A stretch of DNA of 64,000 bases from Aquabacterium olei. Lineage in GTDB: Bacteria; Pseudomonadota; Gammaproteobacteria; Burkholderiales; Burkholderiaceae_C. Shown here piece by piece: positions 1-9,516 of the stretch. Positions within the stretch are counted from its first letter, which is position 1; each line of letters starts with the position of its first letter. The DNA is taken from the NCBI RefSeq assembly GCF_003100395.1, contig NZ_CP029210.1, forward strand, positions 1,426,001 through 1,490,000, written 5' to 3'. Made by a program: the position numbers and the translations under genes. The notes below the pieces were generated by a model, which was not told where the DNA came from, ran no database searches, and was given only the letters and a program-made list of their open reading frames with translations.

Positions 1-757
1 TGATGTCGGCCAGTTCGGCCTCGGCACTGGTCAGCATGGGGCCCAGGGTCTTCGCCACCGGCAGCCCACGCAGGGCCATGATGCGGTAGGTCTCCATCTC
101 GAGCAGGCGCTGCGAGATGCGGCCGGCGCGGGTTTCGCTGGTGCCTTCGGGCGCGACGACGAACATGCGCTCGAAGCCGCTGGGGCGCAGCGCGAAATCC
201 GTCAGTCCACAGGAGTGGCCGTTGCCCAGCATCGAGGCCAGCACGGGCCGGCCTTCGAACCACTGGCTTGCGCGGTCCTTGATGGCCTGGCCGTCGTCAA
301 TGCCGTCGTTGACCATGGCGAGCATCACCGCGGCCACCGTGCGGCCCGGGATGGTCCGCAGCCATTCGGTCTCGACCGCCAGGTGCGACAGCAGGGTCGC
401 TTCGTCCATGCCCTCGTCGGCGCCGTCGGGCAGTGTCTGCACCAGCGAATAGCGGGTGAACTCGGTGTGCCGCTCCCACTTGAAAGTGTGGTCGGCAAAA
501 CGCATGCGCACGAACGAGCCGTTCAGGGCTTCCAGCGGCAGATCCTGCTGCCCGGGCAGCAGGCGCAGATGCGCCCATTCCTGTTCGCGCGTCACGTCGG
601 CGTTGAGCACGGCCACATGCACCACCAGGGCCGGAAGGCGGATGCGGGGCGAGGGCCGCGTGTGCACCTCGTTGTGCAGCACCTCGCGCAGCGCGTCGTC
701 CGCAGGCAGGGCGTTGATGAGCGGCGGGGCGTTCACGGCGGTGGGGGCGGTCAGCAT
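1..757 (-). CDS. DUF3422 family protein, 3' end cut by window edge
   Basis: The N-terminal 252 codons are present, running from the ATG at 757 to the left edge without a stop. The start of the protein carries a NEVHTRP motif (about residues 29-35), followed by ERHTEFTRYS and, near the cut, ETYRIMALRGLPVA. I associate these conserved blocks with DUF3422, a proteobacterial family whose members usually end in two membrane helices; that part would lie outside the window. Function is unknown. No neighbour suggests a role. Only the family assignment is claimed. Confidence 0.75.
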   Translation of the reverse strand, partial: MLTAPTAVNAPPLINALPADDALREVLHNEVHTRPSPRIRLPALVVHVAVLNADVTREQEWAHLRLLPGQQDLPLEALNGSFVRMRFADHTFKWERHTEFTRYSLVQTLPDGADEGMDEATLLSHLAVETEWLRTIPGRTVAAVMLAMVNDGIDDGQAIKDRASQWFEGRPVLASMLGNGHSCGLTDFALRPSGFERMFVVAPEGTSETRAGRISQRLLEMETYRIMALRGLPVAKTLGPMLTSAEAELADI

Positions 758-933
758 GGCGATACGGCAGCGCACGAATGCAGGAGCCGGCTACTGTACT
801 AAAGCTGATCGCCCTCAGGTGTCTCGTTTTGGGCCAGCCGCCCCGCGGCACCGTGAACCCGGGGGCGGCTCATCCCATGAGCCCCGTGCGGCGGCCGTGG
901 CTGTGTCACCCAGGGGGTGGCTGGCAATGCTTG

Positions 934-1380
934 TCAGCGCAGCATCACGCCGTCCGCGTCCATCACCCGGGTGGTGATGGGAATGCCCTGGCCCACGCTC
1001 TGGGTCACGGTGCAGAAGGCCTCGAACTGGTCGAGCACACGCTCCAGATGTTGCAGCGCGCTGGCCGTCACGCCCAGGTGGAGCGTGGCCGTCATCTTCA
1101 GCACACGCAGGCGGCCCTCGGCATTGCGTCCAACCTCGGCCTCGACCTCACAGCGCAGTGGCTCGGGGGCCTGTTTGAACTTGCGCAGCGCGAACAGCAG
1201 TGAGTCGGCCAGGCAGTTGCCCACCGCAGCGCACAGCAGCTGCACGGGCGAAGGCCCTGCAGACTGCCCGAGCGGTGGCGGCTCGTCACCCAGCATGGCG
1301 GGGGCGCCGCCTTCGAAGCGGATCTCGAAGCGGTAGTCGGCCTGCTGCTGCAGGTGAACGTGGATGAGGCCCTGGGCCAT
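934..1380 (-). CDS. OsmC/Ohr-like family protein
   Basis: A 148-residue protein of the OsmC fold (organic hydroperoxide reductase-like). The two cysteines expected for the redox pair are visible: C56 in a GNCLADSL context and C123 in AFCTVTQSVG, the second followed by the family-typical GIPI stretch. Length matches the family. OsmC and Ohr proteins reduce organic or fatty-acid hydroperoxides in the cytoplasm; some remote members have other roles, so the substrate is not assigned. It is followed on the plus strand side by the metallo-hydrolase gene, 33 bp away and read in the same direction, so the two may be co-transcribed, consistent with a thiol/sulfur stress role (inference). Confidence 0.8.
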   Translation of the reverse strand: MAQGLIHVHLQQQADYRFEIRFEGGAPAMLGDEPPPLGQSAGPSPVQLLCAAVGNCLADSLLFALRKFKQAPEPLRCEVEAEVGRNAEGRLRVLKMTATLHLGVTASALQHLERVLDQFEAFCTVTQSVGQGIPITTRVMDADGVMLR

Positions 1381-1413
1381 GGTGTCGTCCTCGGGTGGGT
1401 GGGAGATGGGCGC

Positions 1414-2283
1414 TCAGAGTGCGTCAACCGGGATCTTCAGGTAGCGGCGGCCGTCGGCCTCGGGCGGCGGCATGTGGCCGGCGCGGATGTTGACTTGCAC
1501 CGAGGGCAGGATGAGCACCGGCATTTCCAGCGTGGCGTCGCGCGCCTGGCGGCGGGCCACGAAGTCGTCTTCGCCGATGCCGTCGCGCACGTGGATGTTG
1601 GCCTCGCGCTGGGCGCGCACCGTGGTCATGGCCTGGGGCTTGCGGCCGTCGGGCGGGTAGTCGTGGCACAGGTAGAGGCGCGTCTCGCCGGGCAGGCCCA
1701 GCAGCCGCTGCACCGAGCGGTACAGCTGGTGCGCGTCGCCACCGGGGAAGTCGCAGCGCGCGGTGCCCACGTCGGGCATGAACAGCGTGTCGCCCACGAA
1801 CACGGCGTCGCCCACCACGAAGGCCATGTCGGCCGGGGTGTGGCCGGGCACGTGCCAGGCCTGCGCGGTCAGCGTGCCGATCGAGAAGGTCTCGCCGTCG
1901 GCAAACAGGTGGTCGAACTGGCTGCCATCGGTGGCAAAGCCGGCCTCGAGATGGAACAGCTTCTTGAAGACGTGCTGCACGCGGTGAATGTGCTGGCCGA
2001 TGGCGATGCGGCCACCGAGCGCGGCTTTCAGGTAGGGCGCGTCCGACAGGTGGTCTGCATGGGCGTGGGTTTCGAGGATCCAGTCCACGGTCAGGCCATG
2101 CTGGCGCACGAAGGCGATCACGGCGTCGCTGTGCGCGTGGTGGGTCCTCCCGCTCTTGTGATCGTAGTCGAGCACGGCGTCGACGATGGCGGCATGGCCG
2201 TGCTCGCGGTCGTACACGATGTGGGTGTAGGTGCTGGTGGCAGGGTCGAACAGCGAATGGACCAGGGGGGTCGGTTGGGGCAT
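1414..2283 (-). CDS. blh: Metallo-beta-lactamase-fold hydrolase, Blh/persulfide-dioxygenase-like
   Basis: A 289-residue MBL-fold protein of the glyoxalase-II/persulfide dioxygenase branch. Metal ligands visible (numbered from the start used here) are THAHADH at about 72-78, H147 (HVPGHTP), D165 (FVGDTLF) and H207 (LCHDYPP). In Agrobacterium and Xylella the blh gene beside bigR encodes such an enzyme and takes part in hydrogen sulfide/persulfide detoxification; the divergent BigR-like gene here gives the same context. I use the ATG at 2283 rather than the one at 2313: it has a GGAG-like ribosome site, and the predicted minus-strand promoter would start transcription near 2309, inside the longer version. 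Gene symbol follows context and is tentative. Confidence 0.8.
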   Translation of the reverse strand: MPQPTPLVHSLFDPATSTYTHIVYDREHGHAAIVDAVLDYDHKSGRTHHAHSDAVIAFVRQHGLTVDWILETHAHADHLSDAPYLKAALGGRIAIGQHIHRVQHVFKKLFHLEAGFATDGSQFDHLFADGETFSIGTLTAQAWHVPGHTPADMAFVVGDAVFVGDTLFMPDVGTARCDFPGGDAHQLYRSVQRLLGLPGETRLYLCHDYPPDGRKPQAMTTVRAQREANIHVRDGIGEDDFVARRQARDATLEMPVLILPSVQVNIRAGHMPPPEADGRRYLKIPVDAL

Positions 2284-2315
2284 GGCAGCGCTCCGGGCAA
2301 GAAGAGATTGCATTC

Positions 2316-2350
2316 ACTTTATTGACGGACAGATTATCTGTCAATAGAAT
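2316..2350. promoter_or_regulatory. Overlapping divergent promoters with BigR-type operator
   Basis: On the plus strand TTGACG (2323-2328), 16 bp, TAGAAT (2345-2350). On the minus strand TTGACA (2344-2339), 17 bp, TAAAGT (2321-2316). A perfect inverted repeat GACAGA-TTA-TCTGTC (2328-2342) sits in the spacers of both promoters, so one bound dimer could block both genes. This is the expected layout for an ArsR-family repressor such as BigR. The operator call is inference from symmetry and position; this repeat is not matched to a published BigR site. Confidence 0.65.
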
Positions 2351-2357
2351 GTTTGAC

Positions 2358-2702
2358 ATGCAAGTGAAAGACGCCCCCTCCGTTTCACCCGGTGCGCTTC
2401 CGCCCCCCGATCTGGCCGCCCTCCAGGCCTCGGCGGCGAAGGCGTGCGCGTTGCTCAAGGTCATGGCCCATGCCGACCGCCTCGTGCTGCTGTGCCGCCT
2501 GGCGCAGGGCGAGTTCTGTGTGAGCGATCTCGAAGCCGACCTGGGTATCCGCCAGCCGACGTTGTCCCAGCAGCTGGGCGTGTTGCGCCAGGAAGGCCTG
2601 GTCGACACCCGCCGCGAAGGCAAGCACATTTACTACCGCCTGGCCAGCGACGACGCCGCCGCGGTGATGCAGGTGCTGCACAGCCGCATCTGCGGCAGCT
2701 GA
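2358..2702 (+). CDS. bigR: ArsR-family repressor, BigR/SqrR-like persulfide sensor
   Basis: A 114-residue winged-helix ArsR protein. The DNA-recognition segment QPTLSQQLGVLR (about 66-77) is nearly that of BigR. C46 (VLLCRL) and C112 (SRICGS) align with the two redox cysteines of BigR (C42 and C108), and the spacing of 66 residues is the same. BigR forms a disulfide or polysulfide between these in response to sulfide/persulfide and releases DNA. Start is uncertain: ATG at 2349 and 2358 are both in frame, and a longer TTG reading from 2322 would lie inside the operator. The predicted transcription start near 2357 favours a leaderless message from 2358 or a second promoter further upstream. It heads a probable operon with the SulP gene 8 bp downstream. 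Confidence 0.85.
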   Translation: MQVKDAPSVSPGALPPPDLAALQASAAKACALLKVMAHADRLVLLCRLAQGEFCVSDLEADLGIRQPTLSQQLGVLRQEGLVDTRREGKHIYYRLASDDAAAVMQVLHSRICGS

Positions 2703-2710
2703 AGGTGACC

Positions 2711-4492
2711 ATGCAGGCCCATGCCCCCGTGACCGATCCGGCGCCGTGGTCGTGGCCGCCCCCCTGGGTGCGGCAGTGGCAGCGCGCCGATCTGCATGGC
2801 GACGTGGTGGCCGGTCTGGTTGTGGCCGTGATGCTGGTGCCGCAAAGCCTGGCGTACGCGATGCTGGCGGGCCTGCCCGTGCAGGCGGGGCTGTTGGCCA
2901 GCGTGTTGCCGTTGGTGGCCTACGCCGCCTTTGGCAGCAGCCGGGCGATGTCGGTGGGGCCGGCGGCCATCACCTCGCTCATGGTGGCTCAGACCCTGAG
3001 CCCGATGGCAGCGCCAGGCAGTGCGCATTACCAGGCACTTGCCTGGTGCCTGGCACTGGGCTCGGCCCTGGTGCTGGGGCTGATGGGATGGCGCCGCCTC
3101 GGCTTCCTGTCGCAGTTGCTGAGCGGGCCGGTGGTGCAGGGATTCACGGTGGCGTCGGCGTTGCTGATTCTGGTCGGGCAGGCGGCGCCTCTGGTCGGGT
3201 GGGCCGGCCTGGGCCACACGCTGCCCGACATGGCCCGTGCGCTGGCGCAGCGGGTGCAGGCCTCCGGCTGGCCCGCCTGGGGCGATGCGGTGGTGGGCCT
3301 CGCCACCCTGGCCGTGCTGATGGCCGGTCGCCCCCTGGCGGCGTTCATTGGCCGCATGCTGCGCTGGCCTGCCGCGCGCACCGATGTGTTGAGCCGGCTG
3401 TGGCCGCTGGTGGGCTTGCTGGCCGCCGTGGGCGTGGCCGAGCTGTTGCAACGCGGCCTGGACGCTTTCGTTCACCGCGTTGGGGCGGTGTCCCTGTTCA
3501 GTGAAGGTGGCGCCACGCTGTGGCCTGATGCCGCTGCGCTCGCGCAGGTCGATGTGCCCAGTCTGTTGGTACCGGTGCTGCTCATCAGCCTGGTCGGATT
3601 CGTCAGCAGCATGTCGGTGGCCCAGACCTTTGCCCTGCGCCAGGGCGACCGGGTCGATGCAGACCGCGAATTGCTGGGCCTGGGTGCGGCCAACCTGGGC
3701 AGCACCCTGCTGGGCGGCATGCCGGTGTCCGGTGGGCTGTCACGCTCGGTGGTGAACGAGGCCGCAGGAGCACGCAGCCCGTTGTCCGGCTTGGTCAGCG
3801 CCGGCGTCCTCGTCGTGATGCTGGCGGCGCTGCTGCCCGCCCTGGCGCTGCTGCCCAAGGCAGCCCTGGCCGCGGTCATCATGACGGCAGTGTCCGGGCT
3901 CCTGACCCTGCGCCCGCTGCGCGAGGCGGCCCGCACCGACCGCTCCGAGGCCGGTGCCTTTGTGGGCACGGCCGTAGGCGTGCTGCTCGTCGGCTTTGAA
4001 GCCGGCATCCTGCTGGGCATGGCCTGGTCCATCGGCGCGATGATCTGGCGCCACAGCCAGCCGCACGTCGCCGAGGTCGGCCGGCTGCCGGGCACCGAGC
4101 ACTTCCGCAACGTGCAGCGCCATCAGGTGGAGCGACTGCCGGGCGCCATCTGGCTGCGGGTGGACGACAGCCTCGACTTCACCAACATCCAGCGTGTCGA
4201 GCAGGCCTTGTGCGCGTTGATCCAGGCGCGGCCCGAGGCACGCCACGTGGTGGTGCTGATGTCGGCCGTGAACCACGTCGATCACACGGCGGGGCAGGCC
4301 CTGCTCACGTTCGACGCTGCCCAACAGGCACAGGGGCGGACCCTGTGGCTTGCCGAAATCAAAGGGCCGGTGATGGACCGGCTGCACGCCGCAGGCATTG
4401 CCGAGCGCTTCGAGGGCCGCATCGTGCGCAGCGGACAGGACGCCTGGCTGCGACTGACCTCCCTCGTAGCCGAGCCCTGCTATGTCATCTGA
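2711..4492 (+). CDS. SulP-family inorganic anion permease with STAS domain
   Basis: A 593-residue membrane protein. The SulP core begins near residue 30 with DVVAGLVVAVMLVPQSLAYA, followed by about a dozen hydrophobic segments and the family block VSGGLSRSVVNEAAGARSPL around residue 345. The C-terminal 120 residues form a cytosolic STAS domain (HVVVLMSAVNHVDHTA). SulP proteins carry sulfate, bicarbonate or organic anions. Placement directly behind the bigR-like gene suggests sulfate or sulfite movement linked to sulfide oxidation, but the substrate cannot be read from sequence. The start at 2711 is chosen because the family N-terminus starts there; an upstream extension would run through bigR. 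Confidence 0.88.
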   Translation: MQAHAPVTDPAPWSWPPPWVRQWQRADLHGDVVAGLVVAVMLVPQSLAYAMLAGLPVQAGLLASVLPLVAYAAFGSSRAMSVGPAAITSLMVAQTLSPMAAPGSAHYQALAWCLALGSALVLGLMGWRRLGFLSQLLSGPVVQGFTVASALLILVGQAAPLVGWAGLGHTLPDMARALAQRVQASGWPAWGDAVVGLATLAVLMAGRPLAAFIGRMLRWPAARTDVLSRLWPLVGLLAAVGVAELLQRGLDAFVHRVGAVSLFSEGGATLWPDAAALAQVDVPSLLVPVLLISLVGFVSSMSVAQTFALRQGDRVDADRELLGLGAANLGSTLLGGMPVSGGLSRSVVNEAAGARSPLSGLVSAGVLVVMLAALLPALALLPKAALAAVIMTAVSGLLTLRPLREAARTDRSEAGAFVGTAVGVLLVGFEAGILLGMAWSIGAMIWRHSQPHVAEVGRLPGTEHFRNVQRHQVERLPGAIWLRVDDSLDFTNIQRVEQALCALIQARPEARHVVVLMSAVNHVDHTAGQALLTFDAAQQAQGRTLWLAEIKGPVMDRLHAAGIAERFEGRIVRSGQDAWLRLTSLVAEPCYVI

Positions 4493-4527
4493 CCTTCTGT
4501 TCTTGTCTCACTGAAAGGAGAAAAACC

Positions 4528-4722
4528 ATGAAAGCCAATGTCGGCGGTGTGGATCGAGTGGCGCGCATCGGCGCCGGTGTGGTGCTGATTGCCCTGGCGG
4601 CAACGGGCACGGTCGGGGCCTGGGGCTGGATCGGCGTAGTGCCGCTGGCCACCGGCTTCACGGGCTGGTGCCCGGCCTACATGCCGTTCGGTCTGTCAAC
4701 CTGCAAGCTCAAGCGCGACTGA
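4528..4722 (+). CDS. YgaP-like DUF2892 small membrane protein
   Basis: A 64-residue protein with two hydrophobic helices (about 11-30 and 35-50) and the DUF2892 pattern: MKANVGGVDRVARIGAG at the start and TGWCPAYMPFGLSTC near the end, with two cysteines (C48, C59). DUF2892 is the membrane part of YgaP, whose other half is a rhodanese; stand-alone versions often lie in sulfide-responsive operons. A strong ribosome site AAAGGAG precedes the ATG. It is the third gene after the repressor, 35 bp behind the SulP gene, and fits a reactive-sulfur operon. A membrane sulfur-handling role is inference. Confidence 0.85.
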   Translation: MKANVGGVDRVARIGAGVVLIALAATGTVGAWGWIGVVPLATGFTGWCPAYMPFGLSTCKLKRD

Positions 4723-4726
4723 CGCG

Positions 4727-5477
<751 letters not shown>

Positions 5478-5553
5478 GCCGGCAGCGTACACGGGATCGG
5501 GCCGCCAGGTTGCCGCGGAGTAAAGTCGAGGGCTGTTCTCCAGTGAGCCGACC

Positions 5554-6159
5554 ATGAGCAGCCCGCACGCCTCCCACAGCCCCTTCTACGCCCATCTGTC
5601 ACGCCTGCGCTTCATCAAGCGCTGGGGCCTGATGCGCAACGCGGTGGAGGAGGACGTGGCTCAGCACAGCTGGGAAGTGGCCGTGCTGGCCCATGCGCTG
5701 GCCGTGATTGCGCGGGATGTGTTCGGCCAGGCTGTGGACCCCAATGCGGTGGCCACGCGTGCGCTGTTCCACGATGCCACCGAGGCCATCACCGGCGACC
5801 TGCCGACCCCGGTGAAGTACTCGCCGGCCATGCGCCATGCCACTGCCAACCTCGAAGGCGAGGTGTGCGACGAGATGGTGGGCCTGCTGCCGGAGGGGCT
5901 CAAGCCGGCGCTGGCCCCGATGCTCGACCACCACGCCTGGCCCGAGGCCGAGGCGCGGCTCATCAAGCAGGCCGACCGCCTGAGCGCGTGGTTGAAGTGC
6001 CGCGCCGAGTTGCGCTACGGCAACCGCGAATTCGAGCAGGCGGCCGAGCAGGTGCGCGGCAAGATGGAAGAGCACATGACGCCCGAGATGCGCTACTTCC
6101 TCGACACTTTCGGGCCGGGCTACGAGTTGACGCTCGATTCGCTCATGAAGGGCGACTGA
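5554..6159 (+). CDS. yfbR: YfbR-type 5'-deoxynucleotidase, HD domain
   Basis: A 201-residue HD-domain phosphohydrolase very close to E. coli YfbR, which removes the 5' phosphate from deoxynucleoside monophosphates. Shared blocks are FYAHLSRLRFIKRW at the start, H38 (QHSWEVAV), the HD pair H73-D74 (FHDATEAITGDLPTPVKY) and the distal Asp in KQADRLSAWLKC. Length equals the family. The 3' end overlaps the convergent downstream gene by 40 bp (6120-6159), and no terminator hairpin is obvious there. Confidence 0.9.
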   Translation: MSSPHASHSPFYAHLSRLRFIKRWGLMRNAVEEDVAQHSWEVAVLAHALAVIARDVFGQAVDPNAVATRALFHDATEAITGDLPTPVKYSPAMRHATANLEGEVCDEMVGLLPEGLKPALAPMLDHHAWPEAEARLIKQADRLSAWLKCRAELRYGNREFEQAAEQVRGKMEEHMTPEMRYFLDTFGPGYELTLDSLMKGD

Positions 6160-6644
6160 GCAGACGACGCGGCGGGCGTTTGGGCCGCGAGCCCGCGCAT
6201 CTGCTCGGGCGGGGCAGGCCAGCCGCTGCGATCGCTGTAGTCGTAGCGCGTGGCGGCGCACTGCCGCCGTGTGTGGCGCGTGGCCGCCTGGGCGCTCAGC
6301 AGATCCACCAGCAAGACGCCGGCGAGGGCGCCCAGCGTCACGCCGGTGCGGGCCGGCACCCGGCGTCGCTGGAAGGTGTCGCGGGCGTCGTAGCCCACCG
6401 CCGCCACGTCGAGCACATCGCCGGCCACCCGGGCCCACAGCCACGGCGCCGGGTTGCGCGCGAGCAGCAGGCCCGCGCCGGTGACGATCTCGCGGGCACC
6501 GAAAGCCCGAATCAGCCGGGGTTGCGAGCGCATGCCCGTCAGGCGTGCGGCCGGCGCAGGGCGCAACAACTCGGCCGTGCCCAGCGCGATGCTGAACCAG
6601 CCCAGGCCGCGGGCCAGCTTGTGCAGCGTGGTGTGTGTCGTCAT
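6120..6644 (-). CDS. Hypothetical small integral membrane protein
   Basis: A 174-residue protein with hydrophobic stretches near residues 12-27, 48-65 and 105-122 and a hydrophilic, proline-rich C-terminus. The early motif GLGWFSIALGTAELLRP resembles membrane modules found beside or fused to cyclase/dehydrase (SRPBCC) proteins in stress loci; this is recollection of a pattern, not a firm family call. It starts 10 bp behind the zinc dehydrogenase gene and is probably co-transcribed with it. Function unknown. Confidence 0.65.
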   Translation of the reverse strand: MTTHTTLHKLARGLGWFSIALGTAELLRPAPAARLTGMRSQPRLIRAFGAREIVTGAGLLLARNPAPWLWARVAGDVLDVAAVGYDARDTFQRRRVPARTGVTLGALAGVLLVDLLSAQAATRHTRRQCAATRYDYSDRSGWPAPPEQMRGLAAQTPAASSAQSPFMSESSVNS

Positions 6645-6654
6645 GGTGTGCTCC

Positions 6655-7833
6655 TCATGCGTGGCCAGGCTTGAGCACGACCTTCACGCAGCCGTCGTGC
6701 TTGTCCCGGAAGGTCTTGTACATCTCCGGTCCGCTGGAGAGCGGCGCCGTGTGCGTGACCACGAACGAGGGGTCGATCTGCCCCTCTTCGATGCGCTGCA
6801 GCAGGTCGTCGGTCCACCGGTTGACGTGGGTCTGCCCCATGCGGATGGTGAGCCCCTTGTTCATGGCCGCGCCAAAAGGGATCTTGTCCAGCAGGCCGCC
6901 ATACACACCGGGGATCGAAAGGATGCCGGCGGGGCGGCACACATACATCATCTCGCGCAGCACGTGTGGCCGGTCGGTTTCCATCATGGTGGCCTGCTTC
7001 GCGCGGTCGTAGATCGCGTCCAGCGAACGTGTGGCGTGGCTCTCCAGGCCCACGGCATCGATGCACTTCTCCGGCCCCTTGCCGGCGGTCAGCTCATTGA
7101 GGCGCTCCACCACGCTCTCTTCCTCGAAGTTGATCGTGATGGCACCGGCCGCCGCCGCCATGCTGAGCCGCTCGGGCAGGCGGTCGATGGCAATCACCTG
7201 GCGGGCACCCATCAGGATGGCGCTGCGGATGGCGAACTGGCCCACCGGGCCCGCGCCCCAGATGGCCACCGTGTCGGTGGGCTCGATCTCGCACTGCGCC
7301 GCGGCCTGCCAGCCGGTCGGGAAGATGTCGCCGAGAAAGAGCACCTGCTCGTCGCTCAAGGTCGAGGGCACCTTGACCGGCGCCACATCGGCAAAGGGCA
7401 CGCGCACGTACTCGGCCTGCCCGCCGGCATAGCCGCCCGTCAGGTGCGTGTAGCCGAACAGCCCGGCCGTGCTGTGTCCGAAGGCCTTGTCTGCCAGATC
7501 CTTCTTGCGGTTGCTGCGCTCGCACACCGAGAAGTTGCCGCGCCGGCACTGGTCGCACTCGCCACAGATGATGGTGAAGGGCACGACCACGCGGTCGCCC
7601 ACTTTCAGCCGCTTGTTTTCCGCGCCGACTTCGACGACCTCGCCCATGAACTCGTGGCCCATGATGTCGCCGCGTTCCATGCCCGGCATGAAGCCGTCGT
7701 ACAGGTGCAGGTCCGAGCCGCAGATGGCGCAACTGCTCACCTTGATGATGGCGTCGCGCGGGTGCTCGATGGTGGGGTCCGGCACGGTGTCGAAACGGAT
7801 GTCTTTCTTGCCGTGCCAGCAAAGTGCTTTCAT
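6655..7833 (-). CDS. Zinc-dependent alcohol/formaldehyde dehydrogenase family protein
   Basis: A 392-residue medium-chain dehydrogenase. Catalytic-zinc ligands C38 (CAICGSD) and H60-E61 (GHEFMGEV) are present, as are the four structural-zinc cysteines C90, C93, C96 and C104 (CGECDQC...C). The nucleotide-binding loop is GAGPVGQF near residue 195. The FDH-like extended insert places it in the glutathione-independent formaldehyde dehydrogenase branch, though the true substrate may be another alcohol or aldehyde. I start at the ATG at 7833 (MKALCW), the family-typical N-terminus. First gene of a two-gene operon; divergent from the SDR gene across 226 bp. Confidence 0.85.
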   Translation of the reverse strand: MKALCWHGKKDIRFDTVPDPTIEHPRDAIIKVSSCAICGSDLHLYDGFMPGMERGDIMGHEFMGEVVEVGAENKRLKVGDRVVVPFTIICGECDQCRRGNFSVCERSNRKKDLADKAFGHSTAGLFGYTHLTGGYAGGQAEYVRVPFADVAPVKVPSTLSDEQVLFLGDIFPTGWQAAAQCEIEPTDTVAIWGAGPVGQFAIRSAILMGARQVIAIDRLPERLSMAAAAGAITINFEEESVVERLNELTAGKGPEKCIDAVGLESHATRSLDAIYDRAKQATMMETDRPHVLREMMYVCRPAGILSIPGVYGGLLDKIPFGAAMNKGLTIRMGQTHVNRWTDDLLQRIEEGQIDPSFVVTHTAPLSSGPEMYKTFRDKHDGCVKVVLKPGHA

Positions 7834-8059
7834 GGGGCGCTCCTTCGTGCGGACCTGGGATGGGTCCTGCGCGGCAAGTCGCGCGCCTGCCGCCGTCGGC
7901 CCGCAGCGCGTGCACGGGGTTGCCGCGGCTGCAAGTTCGTCGGTAAACCGTGCCGCACGGGCGTGCACTGCGGCGCAGTCTGCATACGCCTGGGTGGCGA
8001 AGTGGGGGCATGGCCATTGCCCGAGAAGCGACATCCCTCAATCCAGCAGGAGCCTCACC

Positions 8060-9025
8060 ATGAAAATTGCACTCAAGCCACTCGACCAGCAGGTGATGGT
8101 GATCACCGGGGCCTCCAGCGGCATCGGGCTGGCCACGGCGCTGGCCGCTGCCAAGCAAGGTGCCACCCTCGTGTTGTCGTGTCGCAGCCGCTTCACGCTC
8201 GAGGCCCTGGTCGAGCAGATCCAGCAGGCCGGTGGCCATGCAATGGCCGTGCTGGCCGACGTGGGTGAGCGCGATCAGGTCGACCAGATCGCGGCGCAGG
8301 CCGTGGCCCGCTTCGGGCGCATCGACACCTGGGTGAACAACGCGGGCGTTTCGATCTTCGGTCGCGCCGACGAGGTGCGGGACGACGATGCCGAGCGCCT
8401 GTTTCGCACGAACTTCTGGGGTGTCGTCTATGGCTCGCGTGCGGCCTTGCCCTACCTGCGGCAACAGGGCGGCGCACTCATCAACATCGGCAGTGAGGCC
8501 TCGGAAGCCGCCATTCCGCTGCAGGCCCTCTACTCGGCCAGCAAGCACGCGGTGAAGGGCTACACCGATGCCTTGCGCATCGAGCTCGAGGCCGACAAGG
8601 CACCGGTCTCCGTCACGCTGATCCAGCCCACCGCCGTGGACACGCCGTTCCCCGAGCACGCTGGCAACTACCTCGACCAGGAGCCCAAGCTGCCCACGCC
8701 GATGATCGAGCCAGAGAAGGTTGCCAGCGCCATCCTCGAAGCCGCCACCGAGCCGACCCGCGATGTGCGTGTGGGGGCCATGGCGGTGGTCAACACGGCC
8801 ATGGCGAAGGTGATGCCGACGCTGGCCGACATGATGGCCCGCATGCAGATGGGGCGCCAGCAGCGCAACGAGCCTCCGCGGGCCCGCGAGGGCACGCTGT
8901 ACCAGGCGGGCGAAACCGGGCTGGTGTACGGGCGTGGCAATCAAAACGCCGCCGACAAGGACAAGGCGATGGCGCTCAATGTGCGGCCCCATCCGCAGAC
9001 GGGTGCGGGTATCCGGCCCCACTGA
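8060..9025 (+). CDS. SDR-family oxidoreductase with C-terminal extension
   Basis: A 321-residue short-chain dehydrogenase. It has the cofactor motif TGASSGIG (16-23), NNAG near residue 92, and the catalytic Ser and YSASK near 160. About 70 residues follow the usual SDR core and are unlike it; they are rich in charged residues. The preceding AGGAG ribosome site lies 7 bp from the ATG. Homologous long SDRs frequently sit in stress clusters with zinc dehydrogenases and catalases. Substrate unknown. Convergent with the DUF2269 gene, 20 bp apart. Confidence 0.85.
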   Translation: MKIALKPLDQQVMVITGASSGIGLATALAAAKQGATLVLSCRSRFTLEALVEQIQQAGGHAMAVLADVGERDQVDQIAAQAVARFGRIDTWVNNAGVSIFGRADEVRDDDAERLFRTNFWGVVYGSRAALPYLRQQGGALINIGSEASEAAIPLQALYSASKHAVKGYTDALRIELEADKAPVSVTLIQPTAVDTPFPEHAGNYLDQEPKLPTPMIEPEKVASAILEAATEPTRDVRVGAMAVVNTAMAKVMPTLADMMARMQMGRQQRNEPPRAREGTLYQAGETGLVYGRGNQNAADKDKAMALNVRPHPQTGAGIRPH

Positions 9026-9045
9026 CCGAAGCAGGCTTCGCAGCG

Positions 9046-9516
9046 TCACCAGGCGGGTTTGGCCACCATCAGATAGAACAACGCGAGAAAGGCAAGGAAG
9101 GCGGGCACGCCGAGCGCGGTCCAGACGCGCAGATCGCGCCAGTAGGCGGGGGGGAGTGGGGTGCCGGCCTGCACGGCTGCCCGGGCGGTGTTGCGCATGC
9201 GGATCTGCAACGCCACCACAGGCAGCCAGCACGCCATGGCGAGCGCATACAGCACGAGTGACCACTTCAGCCAGCCCTGGCTGAGCGGCCACCCGGCCTG
9301 GCCCGCCAGCCACAGGCCAGTGAGGGGCTGCAGGATGGCGGTGGTGGCCGTGAACACGGTGTCGGCCCACACCACCAGCGACGCCACCGTCGCCACCGTG
9401 CGGGGCTCGGCGCGCAGGCTGGCAAACAGCAGGTAGAAGGCCGAGCCCACCCCCGTGCCAAAGAGCACCGTTGACGACATCACATGGAGCCACTTGATGA
9501 AGAGGTAGCTCATCAT
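9046..9516 (-). CDS. DUF2269 family membrane protein
   Basis: A 156-residue protein with four hydrophobic segments. The N-terminus YLFIKWLHVMSSTVLFGTGVGSAFY is the DUF2269 hallmark with a conserved His, and DTVFTATTAILQPLTGLWL follows. Its ATG overlaps the stop codon of the upstream SDR-DoxX gene (ATGA at 9516-9513), indicating translational coupling. In several bacteria DUF2269 and DoxX-SDR genes are neighbours; the joint function is not known to me. Two adjacent ATG codons exist (9516, 9513); the first is used. Confidence 0.85.
   Translation of the reverse strand: MMSYLFIKWLHVMSSTVLFGTGVGSAFYLLFASLRAEPRTVATVASLVVWADTVFTATTAILQPLTGLWLAGQAGWPLSQGWLKWSLVLYALAMACWLPVVALQIRMRNTARAAVQAGTPLPPAYWRDLRVWTALGVPAFLAFLALFYLMVAKPAW

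Noticed and set aside
6454..8268. 604-codon plus-strand frame antisense to the zinc dehydrogenase
   Set aside because: The minus-strand dehydrogenase has all zinc ligands; the antisense product has no recognisable domain.
9027..9040. Small hairpin between SDR and DUF2269 genes
   Set aside because: Six-bp stem with a two-base loop and no T-run; too weak to call a terminator.
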